DNA from: Aradus depressus
Taxonomy: Eukaryota; Arthropoda; Insecta; Hemiptera; Aradidae
Reading direction: 5' to 3'
NCBI GenBank assembly: GCA_963662175.1
Contig: OY759215.1
Span: 25,161,079-25,225,078, forward strand
DNA: 64,000 nucleotides
Position 1 is the stretch's first letter; each line of letters starts with the position of its first letter. Below are positions 55,201-64,000 of the stretch, one piece after another. The notes beneath the pieces are model-generated. The model was not told the DNA's origin, did not search any database, and was given only the letters and a program-made list of their open reading frames with translations. Both the position numbers and the translations under genes were made by a program.

Positions 55201-57360
55201 CAAGTTTAGCAATAATAAGGCGACCTATGAATTTTATATTATCTTTATACTGTCACGATCTTATTAAGATTAAGAAGTAAGAACGGAAGTGAGCCTCTCA
55301 CCGATAACAGCCGTATGTTCAGCCCAAGTTTAGCAATAATAAGGCGACCTATGAATTTTATATTATCTTTATACTGTCACGATCTTATTAAGATTAAGAA
55401 GTAAGAACGGAAGTGAGCCTCTCACCGATAACAGCCGTATGTTCAGCCCAAGTTTAGCAATAATAAGGTGACCTATGAATTTTATATTATCTTTATACTG
55501 TCACGATCTTATTAAGACTATGAAGTAAGAACGGAAGTGAGCCTCTCACCGATAACAGCCGTATGTTCAACCCAAGTATAGCAATAATAAGGCGACCTAT
55601 GAATTTTATGTTATCTTTATATTGACACGATCTTATTAAGACTATGAAGTAAGAACGGAAGTGAGCCTCTCACCGATAACAGCCGTATGTTCAGCCCAAG
55701 TTTAGCAATAATAAGGCGACCTATGAATTTTATATTATCTTTATACTGTCACGATCTTATTAAGACTATGAAGTAAGAACGGAAGTGAGCCTCTCACCGA
55801 TAACAGCCGTATGTTCAACCCAAGTATAGCAATAATAAGGCGACCTATGAATTTTATGTTATCTTTATATTGACACGATCTTATTAAGACTATGAAGTAA
55901 GAACGGAAGTGAGCCTCTCACCGATAACAGCCGTATGTTCAGCCCAAGTTTAGCAATAATAAGGCGACCTATGAATTTTATATTATCTTTATATTGACAC
56001 GATCTTATTAAGATTATGAAGTAAGAACGGAAGTGAGCCTCTCACCGATAACAGCCGTATGTTCAGCCCAAGTTTAGCAATAATAAGGCGACCTATGAAT
56101 TTTATATTATCTTTATACTGTCACGATCTTATTAAGATTAAGAAGTAAGAACGGAAGTGAGCCTCTCACCGATAACAGCCGTATGTTCAGCCCAAGTTTA
56201 GCAATAATAAGGTGACCTATGAATTTTATATTATCTTTATACTGTCACGATCTTATTAAGACTATGAAGTAAGAACGGAAGTGAGCCTCTCACCGATAAC
56301 AGCCGTATGTTCAACCCAAGTATAGCAATAATAAGGCGACCTATGAATTTTATGTTATCTTTATATTGACACGATCTTATTAAGACTATGAAGTAAGAAC
56401 GGAAGTGAGCCTCTCACCGATAACAGCCGTATGTTCAGCCCAAGTTTAGCAAAAATAAGGCGACCTATGAATTTTATATTATCTTTATACTGTCACGATC
56501 TTATTAAGACTTTGAAGTAAGAACGGAAGTGAGCCTCTCACCGATAACAGCCGTATGTTCAGCCCAAGTTTAGCAATAATAAGGCGACCTATGAATTTTA
56601 TATTATCTTTATACTGTCACGATCTTATTAAGATTAAGAAGTAAGAACGGAAGTGAGCCTCTCACCGATAACAGCCGTATGTTCAGCCCAAGTTTAGCAA
56701 TAATAAGGTGACCTATGAATTTTATATTATCTTTATACTGTCACGATCTTATTAAGACTATGAAGTAAGAACGGAAGTGAGCCTCTCACCGATAACAGCC
56801 GTATGTTCAACCCAAGTATAGCAATAATAAGGCGACCTATGAATTTTATGTTATCTTTATATTGACACGATCTTATTAAGACTATGAAGTAAGAACGGAA
56901 GTGAGCCTCTCACCGATAACAGCCGTATGTTCAGCCCAAGTTTAGCAATAATAAGGCGACCTATGAATTTTATATTATCTTTATACTGTCACGATCTTAT
57001 TAAGACTATGAAGTAAGAACGGAAGTGAGCCTCTCACCGATAACAGCCGTATGTTCAACCCAAGTATAGCAATAATAAGGCGACCTATGAATTTTATGTT
57101 ATCTTTATATTGACACGATCTTATTAAGACTATGAAGTAAGAACGGAAGTGAGCCTCTCACCGATAACAGCCGTATGTTCAGCCCAAGTTTAGCAATAAT
57201 AAGGCGACCTATGAATTTTATATTATCTTTATATTGACACGATCTTATTAAGATTATGAAGTAAGAACGGAAGTGAGCCTCTCACCGATAACAGCCGTAT
57301 GTTCAGCCCAAGTTTAGCAATAATAAGGCGACTTATGAATTTTATATTATCCTTATATGA
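52276..57360 (+). repeat. 124 bp satellite array, 41 monomers
   Basis: The word CACGATCTTATTAAG recurs every 124 bp from 52278 to 57238 with no length change in any monomer I checked. Monomers differ at a few linked sites: ATTAAG or ACTATG after the start word, CAGCCCAAGTTTA or CAACCCAAGTATA, GGTGACC or GGCGACC, and TATATTATC...ACTGTC or TATGTTATC...ATTGAC. Each contains a small hairpin, GTGAG-CCT-CTCAC. There are no interspersed spacers and 124 is not a multiple of three, so it is neither a CRISPR array nor coding. Confidence 0.97.
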
Positions 57361-58615
57361 AACGGAAATATTATTAACAGCTAACGGTTGTTTTTGTACC
57401 CACAGCGAAGGCAAGAGCCTTAACGATAATAAATAACTGATAAATAATTCTGATAAAGTGTTTGTCTGTTGTGTTGTAGTATTTGTTAATGATGACGATA
57501 TCGGGTGTATTGGGGGTGGGAGGCGGCGGGAGACGACGGGCGGGGTTGCTATGACAACCGTCCATTGATTCAAGCTCGCCCACATCGCCGTTCTCAGAGC
57601 TACCTACCTCACTGCCTCCTGCCCCCGACCCATTGGCTTAGTGAGCCCAGAAAAACAGGAACTTGCGGTAGCTGCCCACTGGGAGAGTCGAACTCACTGG
57701 CGGAGGTTAGACAGACCAATGGATTGATTGGATGGTGGGTGGGTGCCTGACATTTCCTACGAAGCCCACACAGCACTTCCCTGTCAACCGATATAATAAT
57801 AATTATTTACGTTAAACCATAATATGGTAATAGGTATACTTCTTAAGAATGTATACATTAAGATAAATTATAAATTAGATACATAAACAGTCTGACATAC
57901 ATGGATTAGAAATAACAATACTACTAAAAATAAAATGAAATGAATAAAAAAATACATGAAAATACGAGTACACAAATAATAATAATATAGTAGATAAATA
58001 AATTATATAATTTATTTATCTACTATATATAATAGATACATTAATAATTTTTTTAATTCAATTAAAATTACGATAATTTTTGATAACTTTTCCGGAAGTG
58101 TCTTTTTCACGACGATATTTCGGGACATTCTCGGGACATGTGCGAATTATAGAGAGAGAAAACAAAATAATAATAATCAACTAAAAATAAAATGATAATA
58201 AAAATACATAACAGAAACAAAGAAGAGAAATAAATTAGTATATAGAATAAAAAATAATTATTAAAACGTAGATTCGGCAGACCTTAAACGAGGATATCTA
58301 AGGAGGAACTTTGTCAAAAATTAAATTAAAAATGAAAGCTATGCATTTATTATTATATATTATTTTTGAACAATGAGAAAAAAATTCCGATCCGGAATAG
58401 AAGATTTCCCCTAACATCAACGTTTTTAGTTGAAGTTTAAATTTTGTTATTGTTTCTATTGTCTTCAAGAAGTGGGGAAGGGCATTAAAAAAATTAATTC
58501 TTTTATGACTTTTTTCAAAAAGAAAGGAACAATGTTTCGAAAATTTTGGCAGGATTTTAAGTTTTTTTAAATATTTCTCTGCAGCTTGTTCATTGAGTAA
58601 TATTATTTATTATTG
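57361..58615. other. No gene; GC-rich patch with an X-box-like word, then Fam-C
   Basis: 57505-57750 is GC-richer, with GTTGCTATGACAAC at 57545-57558. Fam-C words lie at 57795-57990 and an inverted repeat TATAGTAGATAAATAAATTA/its complement at 57991-58030. CCCGAGAATGTCCCGAAATA (minus strand, 58114-58133) is another GAAA-containing repeat word. Confidence 0.45.
57545..57558. promoter_or_regulatory. RFX X-box-like site
   Basis: GTTGCTATGACAAC fits the RFX consensus GTTGCC-AT-GGCAAC at 12 of 14 positions, in a GC-rich patch with CCAAT-type words at 57632 (ATTGG) and 57715. No gene is recognisable beside it. Confidence 0.25.
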
Positions 58616-58965
58616 TTAAATTCGTGCTGGGGAAGTAAATTTCCCGTAATTATAGACGACCTTTTTTTGTGTGTCGTGTGTACAGAGTACACCCCGAGAT
58701 AGCGCCCTCCCAGGTTGATGTTTCCATTCAAAGAAAAAATAATAAACGTAATGTAGATGACATATTATCCTTATCTCTAGTGAAAAGCTTTGAATCGTGT
58801 TATCATTGTGCACACAATACAACTAGCATGCCCTGCCCTGTGTTCTGTGTTCACAAGGTCAGAACTGGTACTTGCCATAAATATAAAAAATACATTTTAC
58901 AGATTAGGAAGTGAGAGCTCTCTTGTAATTAAAATATACGTAACTTCCGCAGTAATTTCCAAGGA
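58616..58965. other. No gene; Fam-A end at 58618-58660
   Basis: ATTCGTGCTGGGGAAGTAAA at the start is a reversed Fam-A end. The frames at 58669-58914 have no recognisable motif. Confidence 0.45.
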
Positions 58966-59240
58966 GTTAGTTATTATGACTCATGCCCGGGCTTTTAACT
59001 ACGAGGTCATATTGCCTACTACCTGAGCGCTCTTCCATCCCTCTGGTGGACATGAGCCCGACTCTACTGTAGGTTTGTTCACCGTGGGTAGGGGTCTTTA
59101 ACGAGTACGTTCTATAGCAGAGTTCACGGTTTTTTTCGTCTACCATATGAAAAATCTAATGGCCTCGGCCGAGTTTCGAACCCGCGATCTTGAGCTCAGT
59201 TGGCTAGCACTATTCCTCTGAGCTACCGGCGCTCTCAAAA
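58966..59240 (-). repeat. SINE-1 copy, near full length
   Basis: Reversed: GTTAGTTATTATGACTCATG (3' end), GCCGAGTTTCGAACCCGCGA (box B), TCTGAGCTACCGGCGCTCTC (box A end). A central body block is deleted. Confidence 0.85.
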
Positions 59241-59517
59241 TAACTTGATTTTCATAGAACGAATTCATTTTGGGATATGAAATGTTGCGGTACGTAGTTG
59301 TATTATATACATGAAAATTATAATGCGTGAATTGTATGTTCTTTAAATAGATATATATTTTTAGTTTCAAAGATCTGGAAAAAAATAAAATAGGTTAAAT
59401 TTACTTCTATCAAAAATCAATATTTTGAACAGAGTTTCCCGTCGCAAATCGTGATTATTTTGCCCATAATATCCAATAACTTCTTGTACTTTCCTCCTAT
59501 CTTCCCTCCTACTGCTA

Positions 59518-59745
59518 TTACTTCCCCAGCTATACAGAGGTAAGTAATCGGTCAGAAATTCGATGTTACATTTTAACCGAAATTTCATGTTTTTAAACTC
59601 TCAGATTTGAAAAAGTGGAAAAAAAGTTTGTCTGTCTGTGTACCATAAGAAGTACGACACCTATTGATTTTCAGCCAAATCGGCTAAAGGAAATGGGGTG
59701 TCACTGGGGGGGCTCAAGTCATACGATGATTCACCGACAATTTTT
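59518..59745 (-). repeat. Fam-A copy, reversed, short
   Basis: TTACTTCCCCAGCTATACAG to CACTGGGGGGGCTCAAGTCA, then ATGATTCACCGACAAT: one internal unit only. Confidence 0.75.
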
Positions 59746-60140
59746 ATAGCGAGAAATAGGAACATGCCCTTGTCAAACTCACTATAATCCATACCTACAA
59801 ATTGTTGAAAAGAAGATAAATTTGGCTTGTTAAGAATTATTTGGGTGTGATAACGATGTAACAGGCTGTGCATGATCTACTTTTTATAAGGTCAAGTTAC
59901 CAAGTAGAACCCATACCTGAGGGCGGCCGTAAACCTGGGTTGTAGTCCCCTCCCTGAGGGCACAGCTGGGAAGCAAGATCAGCTGCTGATATGTAGCTAC
60001 GTAACCCTCATCGATCTGTTACTTGGAGAGGAAATAGTAACGTCACGTTCTTAGGAGCAGAGAGAACAAGTGTGTATCCTAGTGTACCGAATGTACGCCT
60101 AACAGAGTACAGCGGAGCTAGGTAGTACATAACATGTCGT
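59746..60140. other. No gene recognised
   Basis: 59890-60140 is GC-richer and holds GGCGGCCGTAAACCTGGGTT and GTAGTCCCCTCCCTGAGGG, loosely box B-like. It may be an unrecognised SINE or structural RNA relic. Confidence 0.3.
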
Positions 60141-60159
60141 GGGGAGAGTCGCCACGTCG

Positions 60160-60660
60160 ATGTCGATCTTGTGTGATGTCAGGTAGTCGACCAATTCCCT
60201 AACTAATACTGGGTAGGCAACATTTAGGTCTCCCACAATTTATTTTTAACCCAACGCTTACGTCAGTGGCTACTTGTGTATCCGGGTATCCATTGCAAGA
60301 CCACTTGCGCTCAGGATGAGAGTTTCTATGTGTTCCTGGCAGCTTTCTAACATCTGCAGATCTGTCGCTTCCTGAGTCACTGATGGCTATAATGGCCGCC
60401 TGTGAATCCACGAAAAGGACTATATTTTCCTCATTCTTGCCTAACAGTGATCTGAAGGCAATGAGGTCCGCCCGCACCTCTCCATCGAAGGCCAAGGTCC
60501 CCACTGGCTCTGAGAGCTGGAATAATGTTGAGTTAACTCCAGCTCCAGCATTCCTCATTGCGCCCTCTCAAAAGAGTCCCGCAGTAAAGTCGGGTTCATG
60601 TCCAGCAGAGCGAAGTAAGAGTGCTCTGGTAGCAGGCTATATGACCTCATAGTTAAGTCA
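60160..60660 (+). repeat. SINE-1 copy split by a LINE fragment
   Basis: Left piece TTGTGTGATGTCAGGTAGTC to CATTTAGGTCTCCCACA, right piece GTCCCGCAGTAAAGTCGGGT to TATATGACCTCATAGTTAAG. GTCTCCCACA and GTCCCGCA may be a degenerate target duplication. Confidence 0.75.
60199..60572 (-). pseudogene. LINE RNase H domain fragment
   Basis: Minus frame starting near 60558: GAGVNSTLFQLSEPVGTLAF, then DGEVRADLIAFRSLL and ENIVLFVDSQAAIIAI. The E in the FDGEVRA block and the D in the VDSQAAI block are two of the RNase H active-site acids. After SDRSADVRKL the frame shifts, and LQWIPGYTSSH, the block with the WIPGH-like motif, appears in another frame. This arrangement is that of the RNase H found in I- and R1-group LINEs. 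The frame past about 60240 runs into SINE-1. The fragment is bounded by SINE-1 on both sides, so it inserted into that copy. Confidence 0.75.
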
Positions 60661-60999
60661 TAAAGATAAAAAAAGATATCCATATCCATAAGCGTTGTCT
60701 TTTTGGTTTAATGAATAAAAGTCCATTTACAAATTCATTTGGCTCTTATTCATAATAAGATAATTTTGTCCTTGAGGCCCAATTAATCGTATATTAAAAA
60801 CGTTTTATTGTTTACAGGTATGTTGAACTGATAGAGCACTCCTGGTAAACTTGACTGTTGAAGACTTAAACTGCCACATTTCTCGTAAGTACGATTTCAT
60901 CAACTTCCCAATTAGAATCAGACTGTAGGCAGCCATTACAAAGCACTTTCTTTGAAAGATACTACAGTAGATGCAAATTCTGATTTTTAGAAAAGAAGA
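60661..60999. other. No gene seen
   Basis: AT-rich with no structure noticed. Confidence 0.55.
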
Positions 61000-61198
61000 A
61001 AGCCTTGAGCACGTGTTTCGGATGGGACATTAAGTAATAGTCCCGAGCTTGTATCAGATACTCAGTTAAGACACCTAGGGAGAATTTGGGACTCAGTAGG
61101 GTCGGGTTCATGTCCGCCAGAGTTACAAAAGAGCTCTAGTAGCAGGCGAGGTGACCTCTTAGTTAATGCCCGGGCATTAGTCACAATAACTAACTATA
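61000..61198 (+). repeat. SINE-1 copy without head
   Basis: GAAAGCCTTGAGCACGTGTT to GCCCGGGCATTAGTCACAAT and AACTAACTA; several small deletions. Confidence 0.8.
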
Positions 61199-62074
61199 TT
61201 TAGCTGTTGCATTTCGGGTAACATGGCCTCTCTCTCCCGCTCCGCTGACGGTGACATTTCAACAATACCAACTAACAATTTGTAGCTTTGGGTTCACGCC
61301 AAAACATTAATTCTGGATAAATAATTCCTAAGAGATTTATGTGTTTTTGTTTTATCTGCCTCGTGTCTGCCAGCTATTTTCTTGAGACATCTACATTTTT
61401 ATAGTAATATAAAAAAAAGTAAGTAAATTAGTAATTAATTACCTGGAGAAATTTAAGAAAAACAACTGCGTCCAGGAAACAGGGATTACTGTGACTTACG
61501 ATAGGTGTTAGACCACAAGAGCATGGGCAACGGCGGGTGGAGCTCGTTCGGGTACGATCGTAACGTCCATCGGCTCTTCTATCTCATTTTTTATCTAGAT
61601 GATGTATTTATTTAAATTTTATTTGTAAATGAATGACTGAAAATATATGTATCCTATTGAAAAACATTTTGACCCTTCCGTCTGTCTTTTTAGTGAAGTG
61701 AAGCAGTACAGGTTTTGCAAAATCAACAAGTTTTATTTGTGAAAAAAAAAAAATAAATAAAAAAAAGTGATAACAGAACTTTCTTATGCCAAACAAGTTT
61801 TTACAGATTACTTTCCCTCACCCTCTCATCGACGGTTTTCTTTGTTTCCTCGTACAGCGAATGATTTGATTGGGAGGGAGTGCGTTCTGTAAATTGTGTT
61901 GTACATTTTTTGGGGCGCTAAAACTTTAGTCGTCATGGTTAAATCGGAGTGCATATTGACACCATTTTCACGTACATCAAGCAAAGGTCTGACAAAATCT
62001 TTTCTCTATTCTTTTTTTTAAAGAGATTTTTGATTAAGTCATAAATATTTGCGGTACCTTGTAAAAGTGTACTT
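61199..62074. other. No gene seen
   Basis: AT-rich; A run at 61743-61766. No domain in the frame at 61608-61796. Confidence 0.6.
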
Positions 62075-62152
62075 AGGTGGATTTGTATTTAGTGTATAAG
62101 GGTAATGGTTAAGAGGTGGATTTGTATTTAGTGTATAAGGGTAATGGTTAAG
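62075..62152 (+). repeat. 39 bp direct duplication
   Basis: AGGTGGATTTGTATTTAGTG... is repeated exactly at 62075 and 62114. Confidence 0.95.
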
Positions 62153-62672
62153 GAACCTTATTGTATGATTGTACCTCTGTATTTGCGACTGTTATAATAA
62201 ACTCTTCTTTTTCTTCTTCTTCTTGAAGACTTTACATATATATATATTTTTTTTTTTTTTCTTCACTATTACAAGGACAGACACAGGACTTTGCAATGGA
62301 ATGCTGATCTTAAATATTTTATAAATAAATGTCGGAAAAAAAAAAAAAAGGTAAATGTTCATGAATGGATGAGGAGGTAGTGTGTTGTGGTTACTAGATG
62401 TCTGTTATCTGGTTTGATGGATGATCAAAGGAGAGAACAGGTTCTGTAATCCCTTCTTCACCCTCCTCTCCTTCATTCTCCCGTTTTATCAGAGATACAC
62501 GAGTATTAAACAAATAGTTGAACTATACAACAAACATTTCATTGATGTGTGATGAAGAACGCTGAACTTCGGACTGACTCTGAACTAAAAAAAGGATAGA
62601 AAAAAAAAAAGTTCAACGATTTTTTGTTGACATAACATATATTTTGCTCGGTTCATTATTCCTAGACAAGAA
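62153..62672. other. No gene; simple repeats
   Basis: TTC microsatellite at 62203-62224, TA and T runs at 62239-62260, A run at 62337-62349. Confidence 0.6.
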
Positions 62673-63203
62673 ACTTGTGTCTGCGCCGACCACTTTCCCA
62701 CTAAAGCTGACTCACTCAGTGTATTGTGTCTTCTCCGACCACTTTTCCATTAAAGCTGACTCAGTCAGTATATTGTGTCTTCTCCGACCACTTTTCCACT
62801 AAAGCTGACTCACTCAGTGTATTGTGTCTTCTCCGACCACTTTTCCACTAAAACTGACTCACTCAGTGTATTGTGTCTTCTCCGACCACTTTTCCATTAA
62901 AGCTGACTCAGTCAGTATATTGTGTCTTCTCCGACCACTTTTCCACTAAAGCTGACTTACTCAGTGTATTGTGTCTTCTCCGACCACTTTTCCAGTAAAG
63001 CTGACTCACTCAGTGTATTGTGTCTTCTCCGACCACTTTTCCACTAAAACTGACTCACTCAGTGTATTGTGTCTTCTCCGACCACTTTTCCACTAAAGCT
63101 GACTCAGTCAGTATATTGTGTCTTCTCCGACCACTTTTCCACTAAAGCTGACTCATTCAGTGTATTGTGTCTTCTCCGACCACTTTTCCACTGAAACTGA
63201 CTA
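62673..63203 (+). repeat. 49 bp minisatellite, 11 units
   Basis: The word GTGTCT recurs at 62677, 62726, 62775 and every 49 bp to 63167. Unit core: TTCTCCGACCACTTTTCCAC, TAAAGCTGACTCACTCAGTG. Units alternate between CTGACTCACTCAGTG and CTGACTCAGTCAGTA. The last unit is truncated by a Fam-A end. Confidence 0.95.
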
Positions 63204-63765
63204 AAGAGGGGGGAAGTTATATAATCAGTCAGAAATTCGATATTGAGTTTTCACCGGAATTTCATGTTTTCCAACAGCCTGATTAATAAAATAAATAAAA
63301 TAAAATTGTCGATGAATCACTGAGTATCTACTCCACAGCACCAATTAACGCTCTCCCTCCAAAGTTAATCTACCGTCACTAAAACTTAATATTGTATGTC
63401 AATACATTCATTCTATCGGCAGTTATTAGAGGTTTTGTGTTAAACTTTCCCCCTAATATTCCCCCTTTCCCTTTGGTCGATTTGGCTGAAAATCAATATA
63501 GATGTAGGTAGTCATTAGGGGGGTTCTGTACATACTTATAAAGACGACATATTTCGTTTCATTTTTGGAATCAGGAGGTCGGAAAACATGAAATTCCGTT
63601 GTATCTGAGGAAGTAAAAATTCTGTGTGTGTGGGTTCCTGTGATCACGATAACTCCAGATAGAATGAATGTATCAACACGAAATTTTATAAGGATTAACT
63701 ATCCGCGAAATCGGCCGAGGAGAGAGAATTAGAGGAAGGAACTCAATCCAAAGACATCTAAAGCT
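63204..63765. repeat. Three Fam-A segments in alternating orientation
   Basis: Reversed end at 63206-63285 (GTTATATAATCAGTCAGAAA), forward segment at 63295-63620 (GTCGATGAATCACTGAG to ATCTGAGGAAGTAAAA), reversed segment at 63612-63765. The same pattern occurs at 34783-35740. Confidence 0.7.
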
Positions 63766-63849
63766 CATACTGTTACATATCCGAATACATTTTTGGGATC
63801 ATTGTAACAAAATTAATAAAACAAATAAAATCAAAGAAGTTGTTTAACA

Positions 63850-63930
63850 TTTATATTGTCTAATTCTATAAAAATATGTACATATACCGGTTTTGGTTTA
63901 CGCCATCATCATTACAACGTTCAGTAGTGA
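63850..63930 (-). ncRNA. Fam-H-related copy with degraded hammerhead-like core
   Basis: Minus strand: GATGATGGCGTAAACCAAAA then CCGGTATATG, and further on ATTAGACAATATAAATG. It matches the layout of 5862-5985, but CTGA and GAAA are both mutated, so it is probably inactive. Confidence 0.4.
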
Positions 63931-64000
63931 TGATCTCACGATGGATTCTATTGTATCCTTTCTTTTGGCTGATATCTCTATGGACAATGGAATGCTGATG

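Noticed and set aside
52276..57360. CRISPR-like array
   Set aside because: The whole 124 bp monomer repeats with no unique spacers, and the context is eukaryotic.
57229..57585. 118-codon minus-strand frame
   Set aside because: Starts in the GC-rich patch and ends in the satellite; no domain, and the overlap with satellite makes a gene unlikely.

Overview
This 64 kb window is AT-rich, repeat-dominated animal DNA. The organism is most likely an arthropod, probably an insect: there is an R1-clade LINE, a Jockey-type LINE, hAT and PIF/Harbinger DNA elements, a Ty3/gypsy-type LTR element and a tRNA-derived SINE. I could not name the species. I found no intact host gene, rRNA gene or convincing functional tRNA gene. 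All recognisable coding sequence belongs to mobile elements, and all of it is truncated, frameshifted or internally deleted.

Layout. 0-12.6 kb: copies of one dominant unclassified repeat (here Fam-A) and of a tRNA-derived SINE (SINE-1), a Jockey RT remnant (1.9-2.4 kb), a second LINE RT remnant (11.0-11.4 kb) and small insertions carrying a hammerhead-ribozyme-like motif (Fam-H, 5.86-5.99 kb and 6.93-7.36 kb). 12.7-19.0 kb: a complete, young LTR element with nearly identical 1.57 kb LTRs. Its only open frame joins a gag-like coiled coil to an integrase C-terminal piece. 19.3-19.6 kb: a TIR element with long G runs. 22.2-24.1 kb: a 5'-truncated R1-clade LINE inside a Fam-A copy, with a 15 bp target duplication. 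26.3-26.96 kb: a GC-rich 36 bp minisatellite. 30-52 kb: more Fam-A and SINE-1 copies, two hAT elements (36.7 and 47.1 kb, both inside SINE-1 copies), a PIF/Harbinger remnant (45.8 kb), a possible Helitron (42.2-43.0 kb), and 127 bp and 21 bp tandem arrays. 52.3-57.4 kb: a 41-copy satellite of exactly 124 bp per monomer with higher-order structure. 57-64 kb: more repeats, an RNase H fragment within a SINE-1 copy, and an 11-copy 49 bp minisatellite.

The elements are nested, which gives a relative history. Fam-A copies are the oldest substrate. SINE-1, Fam-H, the R1-clade LINE and the Harbinger element are inserted into Fam-A copies, and hAT elements are inserted into SINE-1 copies. The most interesting candidate is the hammerhead-like motif. 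It recurs in unrelated loci, sits inside small insertions with 10-15 bp target duplications, and has a palindrome after GAAA that would let two copies form stem III together. It has one extra nucleotide before stem II relative to the textbook core.
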